Shown: positions 22,746-30,776, counted from the stretch's first letter. The stretch is DNA of 32,583 nt from Planctomycetia bacterium (GCA_016795345.1 JAEUHO010000426.1:1-32583), one strand, 5' to 3'. Numbers and translations: made by a program. Notes: a model not told the origin generated them from the letters alone.

Positions 22746-22751
22746 AGGATA
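22746..22751 (-). promoter_or_regulatory. -10-like box for the SecD-like gene
   Basis: This reads TATCCT on minus, 24 nt before the GTG. The expected -35 position falls in the dispersed repeat arm at 22762-22776. Confidence 0.35.
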
Positions 22752-22761
22752 ACGCCGGCCA

Positions 22762-22776
22762 CCGGGCCTCGCGTCA
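22762..22776 (-). repeat. Dispersed repeat arm fused to the ABC permease stop
   Basis: On minus: TGACGCGAGGCCCGG, then TGGCCGGCG, the loop and arm start of the complete copies. TGA is the permease stop codon. Confidence 0.78.
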
Positions 22777-24348
22777 CGGGGGGGCGTCTTCCGCCGCGTC
22801 CACCGAGCCGAAGGCGATCCCGAGCAACGCGACCATCCCGACGAGCACGCCCGACTGCACGAGGACGAGCACGGCGGTCACCGCCCCGGGCCCGCCGCCC
22901 ACGGCGCGGACGACGCCGACGACCATGGCGAGCAGGACGGCGTTCGCGGCGTAGAAGAGGAGGTGGAGCAACAACACGCCCATCCCCCTCGAGCCCGCGA
23001 GGGTCGCGATGTTCGTCGCGGCGATCATCGACGCCGTGAGCGGCACGAGGGCGATCCAGCCCAGGAGGACCCACCCGAACGCGACGCCGCCCGCGATCGC
23101 GATCGCGAGGCCGTAGATCGCCTGGAACCCCAGCACGATCGCGGTCGGCACCACGATCTCGGCGGCGGCCACGGCCCAGCGCGGGAGCGGCAGCGCCTTG
23201 AGGGCGGCGAAGTGGCCCGTCTCGCCGCGGAAGTCGAAGGGGAGGGAGCCGGCGAGGAACAACGGGAACAGCGCGCCCATCATCAGCGGGAGCGCCGGGG
23301 ACGCGTCGGCGGTCACGAGGCCGGGCACGAAGAGGATCAGCAGCATGACCGCCGCGAAGAAGATCGTGCGCGTGGAGCGCCGCGCCATGAGGGCGTTCTT
23401 CCAGGCGATGGCGCCCGCGCCGCGCCAGAGGCGCGCGGTCGGGGCGCGCGCCGCGCGGACCCTCCGGTCGCTGCCCACCGCCGCGGCCGCCGCGACCCCG
23501 CGCCCCCGCTGGAGGCGTTGGCGGATCTCGGCGGCCTTCGCGCTCAAGGTGATCGACGCCTCGAGGAACCCCACCTGCAGGAGCAGCGGCGGCACCAGCG
23601 ACGCGAGCGCGACCGCGAGCAAGCCGAGGACGGGGCCCGCGACGCCGCCCGGCGCGTCGGGGGTCGCGAGGTCGCCGACGACGACGGCCGGCCAGAGGAG
23701 GATCCGCGCCACGGGCGCGTCCGAGGCCCCCGCGAGGACCCCTCGCAGCCCGCCGTGGTCGGTCACCATGGAGGCGAGCACGGCGACGAGCACGAGCGCC
23801 CCGACCACGGACACGAAGCGGACGGGGCCGCGCAGCCGCCGGTAGAGCGGCTCCCCGACGTGCAGCGCGAACAACGACGCGGTGACGCGGAGGTGCTGCG
23901 CGATCAGGCTGACGAGCGCGCAGCCGAGCCACACGATCCCCGGACGCGGGACGCGGCCCCCGAGGAGCAGGAGCGGCAGCGCCGCGCCGAACATCAGCGC
24001 CGGAAGGGCGCGGGCGAGGTGGTAGAGCACGAGCGACCGCGCGCGGAACGGCCCGGGGAACAGGAAGTCCACCTCGGCGAGCGAGAACGTGAGCCCCCGC
24101 TCGGCGAACCCCGACAGCGGCGCGAGCACGAGCATCAGGCCGAAGTACGCGCGGAGGACGGCGGCCGGGTCCACGGTCGCGTCCGCGAAGCCGCTCGACT
24201 CGCGCGTCGCCCCGAACGCGACGAACGCGACGAACCCCAGCGTGACGACGAGCGCCACGAGCCGCCGCGGCTGCCGGAGGCGCGCGAAGAACCGCCGGAC
24301 GCCGTTGCGCGCCGTCGTGACGTACAGGTAGACGAGCGGGTGCGTCAC
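22774..24348 (-). CDS. ABC exporter membrane subunit
   Basis: This encodes 524 residues with about 11 to 12 membrane segments in two halves (for example LVALVVTLGFVAFVAFG, FVSVVGALVLVAVLASMV, TIFFAAVMLLILFVPGLV, AIYGLAIAIAGGVAFGWVLL and GVLVGMVALLGIAFG), separated by a basic cytoplasmic stretch (EIRQRLQRGRG, SDRRVRAARAPTARLWRG). This is the plan of the 'putative ABC exporter' permeases that pair with one CcmA-type ATPase. The GTG at 24348 overlaps the ATPase stop (GTGA), so the pair is translationally coupled. The substrate is unknown; no nearby gene identifies it. Confidence 0.88.
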   Translation of the reverse strand: MTHPLVYLYVTTARNGVRRFFARLRQPRRLVALVVTLGFVAFVAFGATRESSGFADATVDPAAVLRAYFGLMLVLAPLSGFAERGLTFSLAEVDFLFPGPFRARSLVLYHLARALPALMFGAALPLLLLGGRVPRPGIVWLGCALVSLIAQHLRVTASLFALHVGEPLYRRLRGPVRFVSVVGALVLVAVLASMVTDHGGLRGVLAGASDAPVARILLWPAVVVGDLATPDAPGGVAGPVLGLLAVALASLVPPLLLQVGFLEASITLSAKAAEIRQRLQRGRGVAAAAAVGSDRRVRAARAPTARLWRGAGAIAWKNALMARRSTRTIFFAAVMLLILFVPGLVTADASPALPLMMGALFPLFLAGSLPFDFRGETGHFAALKALPLPRWAVAAAEIVVPTAIVLGFQAIYGLAIAIAGGVAFGWVLLGWIALVPLTASMIAATNIATLAGSRGMGVLLLHLLFYAANAVLLAMVVGVVRAVGGGPGAVTAVLVLVQSGVLVGMVALLGIAFGSVDAAEDAPP

Positions 24349-25109
24349 GACGGCTTCGCGTCCGGGGACGGCGCGTCCGGGGCCTGGCGGGCCGGGTCGG
24401 TGACGGCGAGGAAGACCTCCTCGAGCGACGCGCTCCCCTCCGCCGCGACGGCGGCGCGGATCTCCTCGAGGGTGCCGAACGCCAGCCGTCGCCCGCGGTG
24501 GAGGATCAGCACGCGGTCGCACAGCCGCTCCACCAGCTCGAGCAGGTGCGACGACAGCAGCACCGCCGCGCCCGCCCGCGCGCGCGCGACGATCGACGCG
24601 CGCATGTCGCGGATCGCGCGCGGGTCGAGGCCCGTCAGCGGCTCGTCGAGCAGCACCGCCTTCGGCGCGTGGAGGAACGCGCACGCGATCGCCAGCTTCT
24701 GCTGCATCCCGCGCGACAGCGTCGAGCCGAGGTCGTCGCGCTTCTCGAACAGCTCCATCTCGCGCAGCAGCGCCTCGATTCGCGCCTCGTCCACCTCCAC
24801 GCGGTACGCGAGCGCCGCGAACCGCAGGTGCTCCGTCACCGTGAGGAGGTCGAACGGGTGCGGCGTGTCGGGCACGTAGGCGAGCTCGCGCTTCGCCGCG
24901 ACCGCGTCGCGCACGACGTCGTGGCCCGCGACGCGCAGCGTCCCGGCCTCGGGCTTCAGGATCCCGGCGATCGCGCGGAGCGTGCTCGTCTTGCCGGCGC
25001 CGTTCGGGCCCACGAGCCCGACGATCTCGCCGGGCCGCACCTCGAACGACAGGTCGGTGACCGCCGCGGTGTCGCCGTAGGACTTCGAGAACCCCGCGAC
25101 CTCGATCAT
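24345..25109 (-). CDS. ABC exporter ATP-binding subunit
   Basis: This encodes 254 residues of the CcmA-like ABC ATPase type. All motifs are intact: Walker A GPNGAGKTST (about 34-43), Q/D-loop region YVPDTPHPFDLLTVTEHLRF, signature LSRGMQQKLAIA, Walker B AVLLDEPLTGLD and the switch His in VLLSSHLLELVE. MIEVAGFSKSYGDTAAV is a canonical start. ATG at 25109 follows GGGAGG. A C-terminal acidic/Pro-rich tail of about 15 residues follows the fold. First gene of a two-gene exporter operon, divergent from the beta-propeller gene. Confidence 0.95.
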   Translation of the reverse strand: MIEVAGFSKSYGDTAAVTDLSFEVRPGEIVGLVGPNGAGKTSTLRAIAGILKPEAGTLRVAGHDVVRDAVAAKRELAYVPDTPHPFDLLTVTEHLRFAALAYRVEVDEARIEALLREMELFEKRDDLGSTLSRGMQQKLAIACAFLHAPKAVLLDEPLTGLDPRAIRDMRASIVARARAGAAVLLSSHLLELVERLCDRVLILHRGRRLAFGTLEEIRAAVAAEGSASLEEVFLAVTDPARQAPDAPSPDAKPS

Positions 25110-25149
25110 CGTGGCCCTCCCGGACCCGCCGCGCGGCGCGCCCCGGGAG

Positions 25150-25155
25150 AGCGTA
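25150..25155 (-). promoter_or_regulatory. -10-like box for the ABC operon
   Basis: On minus: TACGCT followed by CTCCC, the same string as upstream of the osmC-like gene. It is 40 nt before the ATG and no -35 is clear. Confidence 0.4.
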
Positions 25156-25193
25156 CGGGGGCGTCCCGCCCCCCGCCACGGGGGTGCGTCCCC

Positions 25194-25216
25194 CTCCCGG
25201 GACCGCGGGGCCCGGC
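25194..25216 (+). repeat. Dispersed repeat, variant single arm
   Basis: CTCCCGGGACCGCGGGGCCC shows the usual arm with GAGG changed to GGGG. It lies in the divergent gap 25110-25280. Confidence 0.65.
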
Positions 25217-25227
25217 CGCCGCCGTCG

Positions 25228-25233
25228 TAACGT
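25228..25233 (+). promoter_or_regulatory. -10-like box for the beta-propeller gene
   Basis: TAACGT lies 47 nt before the ATG. The repeat arm at 25194-25216 occupies the -35 position. Confidence 0.35.
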
Positions 25234-25280
25234 TCCCGCAAGGTCGGGGGGCGAGGCTCGGGCGTCCCCTGGAGTCCCCC

Positions 25281-27269
25281 ATGCGCCGCTGCCGCCGGAC
25301 GGGCCTCGCGGTCCTCGCGCTGACGATCGCCTCCTTCGCCCCGCCGACGCCGCGCGACGTCGCCGTGGCCGGCCCCGGCGGCGAGCCGACCGCCGGCCCG
25401 TGGGTGCACCGCGTCGTGAGCGCGAGCAGCGCCGACGGCCTGACGTGGACCCGTGACGAGGGCGTGCGTTGGGCCCATGCGTCGGTGCCGTGCGCCGTCG
25501 CCGACGGCGACCGCGTCCTCCTCTACGCCGTGGACGCCGACCGCGGGCCGGGCCTCCGCGAGTCGACGGGGTTGCGCGTCTCGACGGACGGCCTCGCGTT
25601 CGCGCCGGCGCCGTTCACGATCGAGGGCCTGCCGGCCGCGAAGGCGCTCGACCCGTGCGTCGTGCGCACGGGCCCCGGCGCGTTCCGCCTCTACTACCTC
25701 GCGTCGGACGCGGACGGCGACCCGGCCGCGACGCGCGGCGACCACGAGATCCACGTGGCGCGCTCGACCGACGGCGTGCGGTTCGAGGAGGCCGGCGTCG
25801 CGCTGCGGCGGCCGGGCCTCGTCGACCCCGACGTCTTCCGCGTCGGCGACCGGTGGCTCTGCTACGCGTTCGCGCGCGGTCGCACCGAGATCGCGACCTC
25901 GGCCGACGGGCTCGTGTTCACGTACGAACGCGACCTCGACCTCGGGGGGTACGGCACCGTCGCGCCCGTCCCGCTCGACGACGGGCGGCTGCGGCTGTAC
26001 GCGTTCGAGCAGGGGAAGGCCGGCGGCAACGCGATCGTGTCGTTCGTGTCGTCGGACGGGCTCGCGTGGACGCGGGAGGCCGGCGTGCGGCTCCAGGCGG
26101 CCGACGACGAGCAGCTGACCGACCCGTGGGTGGTCCGCTGGCAGGGCGGCTGGCGGATGTACCTGAAGACCGAGCCCCGCCGCGCCGAGCGTCGCGACCC
26201 GCGGGGACCGCGGGACGGCGGCCCGCCGCGGGGGGACGCGAGGCCCGGCCCGCCGCGCGGCGACGCGCCGCCGTTCGACGGCGCGGGACGCCCGAACCGC
26301 GACCGGACGGGCCCGTGGGACCACGACGTCGCGGTCGTGCGCGTGACGCCCGACGGGGCCGTCGCGCCCCTCGGCTCGTTCCCGCGCGCGGGGGTTGCGT
26401 CGCTCGCGCGCCTCTCGGACGGGCGGATCCTCGCGGCGCACCAGCACTTCCCCGAGGACGACGACGCCGCGTTCGACAAGGTCGCCGTGCGCACGTCGAC
26501 CGACGACGGCGCGACGTTCTCCGCGCCGACCGTGATCCGCGTCGAGGGCCTGCCCGAGGGGATGCGCTTCCCCTTCGACCCGACGCTCGTGCCGCTGCCC
26601 GACGGCCGCGTGCGCCTCTACTTCACGTCGGTGCCCCTGCGGCCGCGGCCGGGCGCCGTGACACCGCCGGCCATCCACAGCGCCGTCTCGAAGGACGGCG
26701 TGGCGTACGTCGTCGAGCCGGGCGTGCGGTTCGCGGTCGAGGGCCGCGCCGTGGTGGACTGCGCCGTGGTGCTGCACCGCGGCGTGTTCCACCTCTACGC
26801 GCCCGACAGCGGGACCGGCGCGCCGCCGCGCGGCGGCGCGATGCCGCCGGAGGCCGACCGGCCGCGGCCCGGCGTGGGCTACCACGCGACGAGCGCGGAC
26901 GGCCTCGCGTTCACGCGGCAGGCCGACGTGTCGGTCGCGGGCCGCGGGCGCTGGCTCGGCAACGCGCAGTCCGACGGCACGACGATCACGTTCCTCGGGA
27001 CGGGCGAGCGCGGCCTCTGGGCCGCGACCAGCGCGGACGGCGCCACCTGGTCGGCGCCGACGGCATGGAGCGACGTCGGCGTGGCCGACCCCGGCCTCGT
27101 GCGCCGCCGCGACGGCGCGTGGCTCGTCGCGGGCACGGGCCCGCCGCGCCGCGGGTCCGCGACGCCGCCGAACGGCCGGGGCGGTCCCGCGCGGCCGCCG
27201 ACGCCGGTCCCCGACGACGGCCCGGATGCCCCGGACGCGCCGGGCGAGCCCGCGCGCCCGCCGCGCTGA
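25281..27269 (+). CDS. Secreted Asp-box (BNR-like) beta-propeller protein
   Basis: This encodes 662 residues. A signal peptide (RRCRRTGLAVLALTIASFAP) leads to a protein with about nine Asp-box-like turns: SSADGLTWT, STDGLAFAP, STDGVRFEE, SADGLVFTY, SSDGLAWTR, STDDGATFS, SKDGVAYVV, SADGLAFTR, SADGATWSA. Each follows a strand ending in 'RLYY/LYAF', as in sialidase-like or GH43-like propellers. No catalytic Arg triad or Asp/Tyr set can be assigned, so binding or an unknown hydrolase are both possible. The halves are split by a Pro/Gly/Arg-rich insert encoded partly by a dispersed repeat (26233). Two more low-complexity segments occur near residue 520 and at the C-terminus. ATG follows GGAG by 6 nt. 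Confidence 0.85.
   Translation: MRRCRRTGLAVLALTIASFAPPTPRDVAVAGPGGEPTAGPWVHRVVSASSADGLTWTRDEGVRWAHASVPCAVADGDRVLLYAVDADRGPGLRESTGLRVSTDGLAFAPAPFTIEGLPAAKALDPCVVRTGPGAFRLYYLASDADGDPAATRGDHEIHVARSTDGVRFEEAGVALRRPGLVDPDVFRVGDRWLCYAFARGRTEIATSADGLVFTYERDLDLGGYGTVAPVPLDDGRLRLYAFEQGKAGGNAIVSFVSSDGLAWTREAGVRLQAADDEQLTDPWVVRWQGGWRMYLKTEPRRAERRDPRGPRDGGPPRGDARPGPPRGDAPPFDGAGRPNRDRTGPWDHDVAVVRVTPDGAVAPLGSFPRAGVASLARLSDGRILAAHQHFPEDDDAAFDKVAVRTSTDDGATFSAPTVIRVEGLPEGMRFPFDPTLVPLPDGRVRLYFTSVPLRPRPGAVTPPAIHSAVSKDGVAYVVEPGVRFAVEGRAVVDCAVVLHRGVFHLYAPDSGTGAPPRGGAMPPEADRPRPGVGYHATSADGLAFTRQADVSVAGRGRWLGNAQSDGTTITFLGTGERGLWAATSADGATWSAPTAWSDVGVADPGLVRRRDGAWLVAGTGPPRRGSATPPNGRGGPARPPTPVPDDGPDAPDAPGEPARPPR
26233..26248 (+). 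repeat. Dispersed repeat arm inside the beta-propeller gene
   Basis: GGGACGCGAGGCCCGG is read in frame as part of RGDARPG, within a stretch (26195-26290) of Pro/Gly/Arg-rich sequence between propeller halves. From GCGAGGCCC the next 22 bp equal the copy in the ROK gene. Confidence 0.7.
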
Positions 27270-27279
27270 CGCCGCGTCG

Positions 27280-29100
27280 TCAGCGCCGCCAGCGCAGCGT
27301 CCACGTCGTGACGCGGCCCGCGCGCACGACGAGGGTCGTGGGCGGCAGCGGCACGGCCCCGAGACGCGCCTCGAGCACCACCTCGCCCGGCGGGAACGGC
27401 CCGAGCATGGTGCCCGGCCGGACGCCGACGGTGAACGCCGCGGTCGGGGCCGCGCCCTCGTTCGGGTTGGGCTCGGGGCGGCCGCTCGGCCGCGAGCCGC
27501 CCACGGAGAGCAGCGGCAGGCCGTCGGCGCGGCGGACGGCGAGGGCGCCGAGGCCGCTCTCGGGGTTCGGGTCCGGCACCACGGCGATGTAGCCGCCGCG
27601 CTCGACCTCGGGCCTCCAGTCCCCCGCGGACGGCGGCGGGCCGGGCCGGCTCACGAAATCGCCGGCGACGAGCCACACGCCCGCGGCGCGCCGCCAGCCG
27701 GGCCCGAGCAGGTCCCGCGGCGGCTTCGGCGTCTCCTGTCGCACCTCGGGACCGCCGTCGGACGCACGCGGGTCACCGCCCTCGGCGAGGAACCCCGCGC
27801 CCCCCCACGCGACCGCGAGGAGCGACCCCGCGCCCGCGGGCACGCGCGCGAGGTCGAGCGGCAACCCGCCCTCGTCGCCGGCGGACGGGTCGTGACGGAG
27901 CACGATCGTCGTCTCGACGGTGCTCCCGGGACCGCCCACCGTCGCCGTCGCCTCGCCGGGCACGAGGCCCGGGCCCGACCACGAGACCCGCGCGAGCCCG
28001 GGCGTGCACCGCTGCTGCGAGGCCGGCAGGCCGCCGCCCGCGAGGTCCACGTCGAGGTCCTCGTCGCGCGCGCCGCGGCGGCCCGGCAGCGTGAAGCGCA
28101 GGCGCGCGCGCAACCGTGCCGCGGGCCACGGCGTGGGCTCGAGGCGGAACGTGAGGTCCCACGCGCCGAGCACCTCGCGCACGAGCCGCACCTCGCCGCC
28201 ACCGCGCACGGTCGCCGGCGTCGGCACGAACCGCTCGTCGCCCGCGCCCATCATCATCGTGGCCTTCGACCCGCCGAAGTCCATCTCGATGAGGTGGTAG
28301 ACGTCGCCCTCGACGTCGTACGACGCGTTCGTCGGCAGCGGTGGCGACGTGGCGCGGCCCGGCACGCTGTCGAGCGAGGCCTCGACGACGTCCCACGGCC
28401 GCTCGCCGCGCCCCGGGAACGAGCGGGCCGGGCCGTCGCCGCGCGGCACGAAGCGCAGCCCGCCCCGCAACCCCGACGCGGCGCCGTCGGCCGCGCCGGG
28501 CTCGCCCTCGGCGATCACCGTGATCGGCGCGCACGGCGGCAGCGCGACGTCCACGCGCGTCGGCGCGCCGCCGTCCACGCGCACCCCCTCGACGAGCACG
28601 AACGCGCCGGGCCACGTGACGCCGACGTCGTAGCGACCCACGGCGGGCACGCGCAGCCGCGCGGGCACGCCCGCGGCGACCACGACGTGCGCGACGCCGA
28701 GCTCGGCGTCGGCGCCGGACGCGCCCGCGGGCAGCGCGTAGGCGGTGCCCTTCCAGTCGTCGGGCACGCCGGCCGCGCCGCGCACGAGCACCTCGACGAC
28801 GGGCAGCTCGTCGCCGAGCGCGCCGCCGTCCGGGTCGACGACGGCCCGGCCCTCGGGGACGTCGCCGGCGCGCGTCGCGGCCTCGCGCAACGGGGCGTCA
28901 CCCGACGCGCGGCCCCGTCCCCGGGACGCGAGGCCCGGTGCCTCGGCGTCGCGCGCGGCGGGCCGGGCCTCGCGTGCCTCGCGCGCGACCGCGTCGTCGG
29001 ACGGCGCGACGTCGCCGGGCGCGCGCACGACGAACCACGTCACGAGGGCGCCGAACACGGCGCCGACGGCGAAGGCGAGGGGCACGGCACGAGCGGGCAT
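27280..29100 (-). CDS. Membrane-anchored strand-rich protein, unknown
   Basis: This encodes 606 residues. One N-terminal helix (PLAFAVGAVFGALVTWFVV) is followed by a charged, low-complexity linker (residues 27-95) that contains a dispersed repeat read as PGLASRG. The rest is strand-rich with many Gly and Pro, for example ELPVVEVLVRGAAGVP, GRYDVGVTWPGAFVLVEGVRV, APITVIAEGEPGAADG, VWLVAGDFVSRPG and GEVVLEARLGAVPLPPTTLVV; this resembles carboxypeptidase-regulatory or Ig-like sandwiches as in the sigma-fusion protein, but no family is certain. There is no SD; TACGCT lies 6 nt before ATG. It converges with the propeller gene 10 bp away. Confidence 0.78.
   Translation of the reverse strand: MPARAVPLAFAVGAVFGALVTWFVVRAPGDVAPSDDAVAREAREARPAARDAEAPGLASRGRGRASGDAPLREAATRAGDVPEGRAVVDPDGGALGDELPVVEVLVRGAAGVPDDWKGTAYALPAGASGADAELGVAHVVVAAGVPARLRVPAVGRYDVGVTWPGAFVLVEGVRVDGGAPTRVDVALPPCAPITVIAEGEPGAADGAASGLRGGLRFVPRGDGPARSFPGRGERPWDVVEASLDSVPGRATSPPLPTNASYDVEGDVYHLIEMDFGGSKATMMMGAGDERFVPTPATVRGGGEVRLVREVLGAWDLTFRLEPTPWPAARLRARLRFTLPGRRGARDEDLDVDLAGGGLPASQQRCTPGLARVSWSGPGLVPGEATATVGGPGSTVETTIVLRHDPSAGDEGGLPLDLARVPAGAGSLLAVAWGGAGFLAEGGDPRASDGGPEVRQETPKPPRDLLGPGWRRAAGVWLVAGDFVSRPGPPPSAGDWRPEVERGGYIAVVPDPNPESGLGALAVRRADGLPLLSVGGSRPSGRPEPNPNEGAAPTAAFTVGVRPGTMLGPFPPGEVVLEARLGAVPLPPTTLVVRAGRVTTWTLRWRR
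28921..28975. repeat. Dispersed palindromic repeat, two-armed copy inside a gene
   Basis: Left arm CCGGGACGCGAGGCCCGG (28921-28938) and right arm CCGGGCCTCGCGT (28963-28975) are separated by 24 nt. Both arms are translated, in frame, in the linker after the membrane helix of the minus-strand gene. Confidence 0.75.
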
Positions 29101-29106
29101 CCCCGC

Positions 29107-29112
29107 AGCGTA
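29107..29112 (-). promoter_or_regulatory. -10-like box 6 nt before ATG (leaderless candidate)
   Basis: On minus: TACGCT, GCGGGG, ATG (29100). The box-to-ATG spacing equals that at 1249 and 10634, and no SD fits. Confidence 0.4.
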
Positions 29113-29212
29113 CGAGGAAGGGCGGCCCGGCGTCGGCCGGCGCCGCGGACGGGGGTCCGTCCGATGTGCGCGGATCTCATCCGGGACTCACGGGGGTCTC
29201 ACGGCGCAGGGC

Positions 29213-29218
29213 TAGGGT
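29213..29218 (+). promoter_or_regulatory. -10-like box for the MauG-like gene
   Basis: TAGGGT lies 91 nt before the ATG in the 209-bp gap 29101-29309. The direct repeat GACTCACGGGGGTCTCACGG just before it (CTCACGG twice, 11 bp apart) could be an activator site. Confidence 0.3.
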
Positions 29219-29309
29219 GCCCCGCGGTCACGACGAAAGCGTCGAGGCCCCGACGGTGGGTCCGAGGAGCGGACGCCGGCGCGGTCGCGACGCGCAACGG
29301 AGGTCCGCC

Positions 29310-30776
29310 ATGTCCATCCGCGTCCGTTCGAAGTGCCTGTTCCCCGCGCTGCTGCTCGCCGGCGCCCCCTGGCTCTCGGCGTGCGGCGGCGGCGGCGCCA
29401 CGGCCGAGGCGGCCGTCACGCCGGTCGAGGAGACGCCCGTCGAGGAGGTGCCGCCGGTCGAGGAGCCGCCGCCGGTCGTGGACTCGCCGCTCGACACCCA
29501 GCTCGCCGGGCTCGCCGCGCAGGCGGGCGCCGCGCCCATGGCGGCGCCGGTCGCGCAGGACCCCGACCTCGTGGCGCTCGGCCAGGCGCTGTTCTTCGAT
29601 CGCGTGCTGTCCGGCAACCGCGACATCAGCTGCTACACCTGCCACGACGTCGACTTCGGGACCGGCGACGGCCTGTCGGTGTCCATCGGGACCGGCGGGT
29701 TCGGCAAGGGCGCGGACCGCGTCGTCGACCGCGGCCGGCTCATCGCGCGGAACGCGCCGTCGCTGCTCCGCATCGCGGGCCAGCCCACGATGTTCTGGGA
29801 CAGCCGGGTGCTGCGCCGGCCCGACGGCACGCTCGGGACGCCGTCGGCGGTGCTGAACGGCCCGACCCCGACGGCGGCGACGATCGCGTCGCGGCTCGGC
29901 AGCGCGCTGGCGGCGCAGGCGCTCTTCCCGCTGCTCTCGCACGACGAGATGCGCGGGCAGCCCGGCGAGAACGAGCTCGCCGACGCGCCGACCGACCTCG
30001 AGGCGTGGGCGCGGGTGATGCGGCGCCTCGTCGGGACCGACGACGGCGCCGAGCCGGGCATCGCCGGCTACCGGCAGCTGTTCGCGCTCGCGTTCCCGGA
30101 GGTCGTGCGCTGGAGCGACTACGACGTCGGGCACGTGGCGCAGGCGATCGCGGCGTTCGAGGTCGCGGCGTTCGACACCCGCGGCGCGCCGTTCGACGCG
30201 TTCCTCGCCGGGACCCGCGCCGCGATGACCGACGCGGAGAAGCGGGGCGGCGTCCTCTTCTTCGGGCGCGCGGGATGCGCCGCGTGCCACCGCGGGCCCG
30301 CGCTGACCGACGGGCAGCACCACGCCATCGGCGTGCCGCAGGTCGGGCCCGGGCACGACTTCGCGCTCGAGGACACCGGCCGCGCGTTCGTCACCGGCGA
30401 CCCCGCGGACGTGTACCGCTTCCGCACGCCGGGCCTGCGCAACGTCGCGCTCACCGGCCCGTGGATGCACGACGGCGCGTACACGACCCTCGGCGCGGCG
30501 ATCCGGCACTACCGCAACCCGCGGCAGAGCCTGTTCGCGTACGACGCCCGCCAGCTCGCGCCGGCCCTGCGCACGCTGGTGGACACCGACCCGCTGCGCC
30601 AGGACGCCCGCGCCCGGGCCATCGACGCGCGGGTCCGCGGCGGCGTGCGCCTCGACGACGCCGAGGTGGCCGACCTCGAGGCCTTCCTCGGCAGCCTGAC
30701 CGACGCCGCGGCCGTCGACCTGTCGGCCGCGGAACCGGAGACCGTCCCGAGCGGCCTCCCCATCGACGACGCGTGA
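29310..30776 (+). CDS. MauG / cytochrome-c-peroxidase-type dihaem lipoprotein
   Basis: This encodes 488 residues. A lipobox (WLSAC, Cys25) makes it a lipoprotein tethered by an acidic Pro/Val/Glu linker of about 30 residues. The body is a CcpA/MauG dihaem peroxidase: first haem site CYTCH (108-112), RNAPSLLRIAGQPTMFWDSR, LLSHDEMRGQPGENELAD, second haem site CAACH (323-327), and FRTPGLRNVALTGPWMHDGAYTTL. Such proteins use or make high-valent haem in the cell envelope, reducing peroxide or oxidising a partner protein. The partner is unknown. ATG follows GGAGG. The C-terminal 20 residues are acidic and unstructured. It ends at a strong hairpin shared with the convergent gene. Confidence 0.93.
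   Translation: MSIRVRSKCLFPALLLAGAPWLSACGGGGATAEAAVTPVEETPVEEVPPVEEPPPVVDSPLDTQLAGLAAQAGAAPMAAPVAQDPDLVALGQALFFDRVLSGNRDISCYTCHDVDFGTGDGLSVSIGTGGFGKGADRVVDRGRLIARNAPSLLRIAGQPTMFWDSRVLRRPDGTLGTPSAVLNGPTPTAATIASRLGSALAAQALFPLLSHDEMRGQPGENELADAPTDLEAWARVMRRLVGTDDGAEPGIAGYRQLFALAFPEVVRWSDYDVGHVAQAIAAFEVAAFDTRGAPFDAFLAGTRAAMTDAEKRGGVLFFGRAGCAACHRGPALTDGQHHAIGVPQVGPGHDFALEDTGRAFVTGDPADVYRFRTPGLRNVALTGPWMHDGAYTTLGAAIRHYRNPRQSLFAYDARQLAPALRTLVDTDPLRQDARARAIDARVRGGVRLDDAEVADLEAFLGSLTDAAAVDLSAAEPETVPSGLPIDDA

Noticed and set aside
25301-25317. GGGCCTCGCGGTCC within the signal peptide of the beta-propeller protein
   Set aside because: A 14-base match to the repeat arm, but GLAVLA is ordinary signal-peptide sequence written in preferred codons; kept out of the repeat list.
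1129-28975. A CRISPR array
   Set aside because: Repeat copies are kilobases apart, sit in both orientations and lack regular spacers; no cas gene is present.
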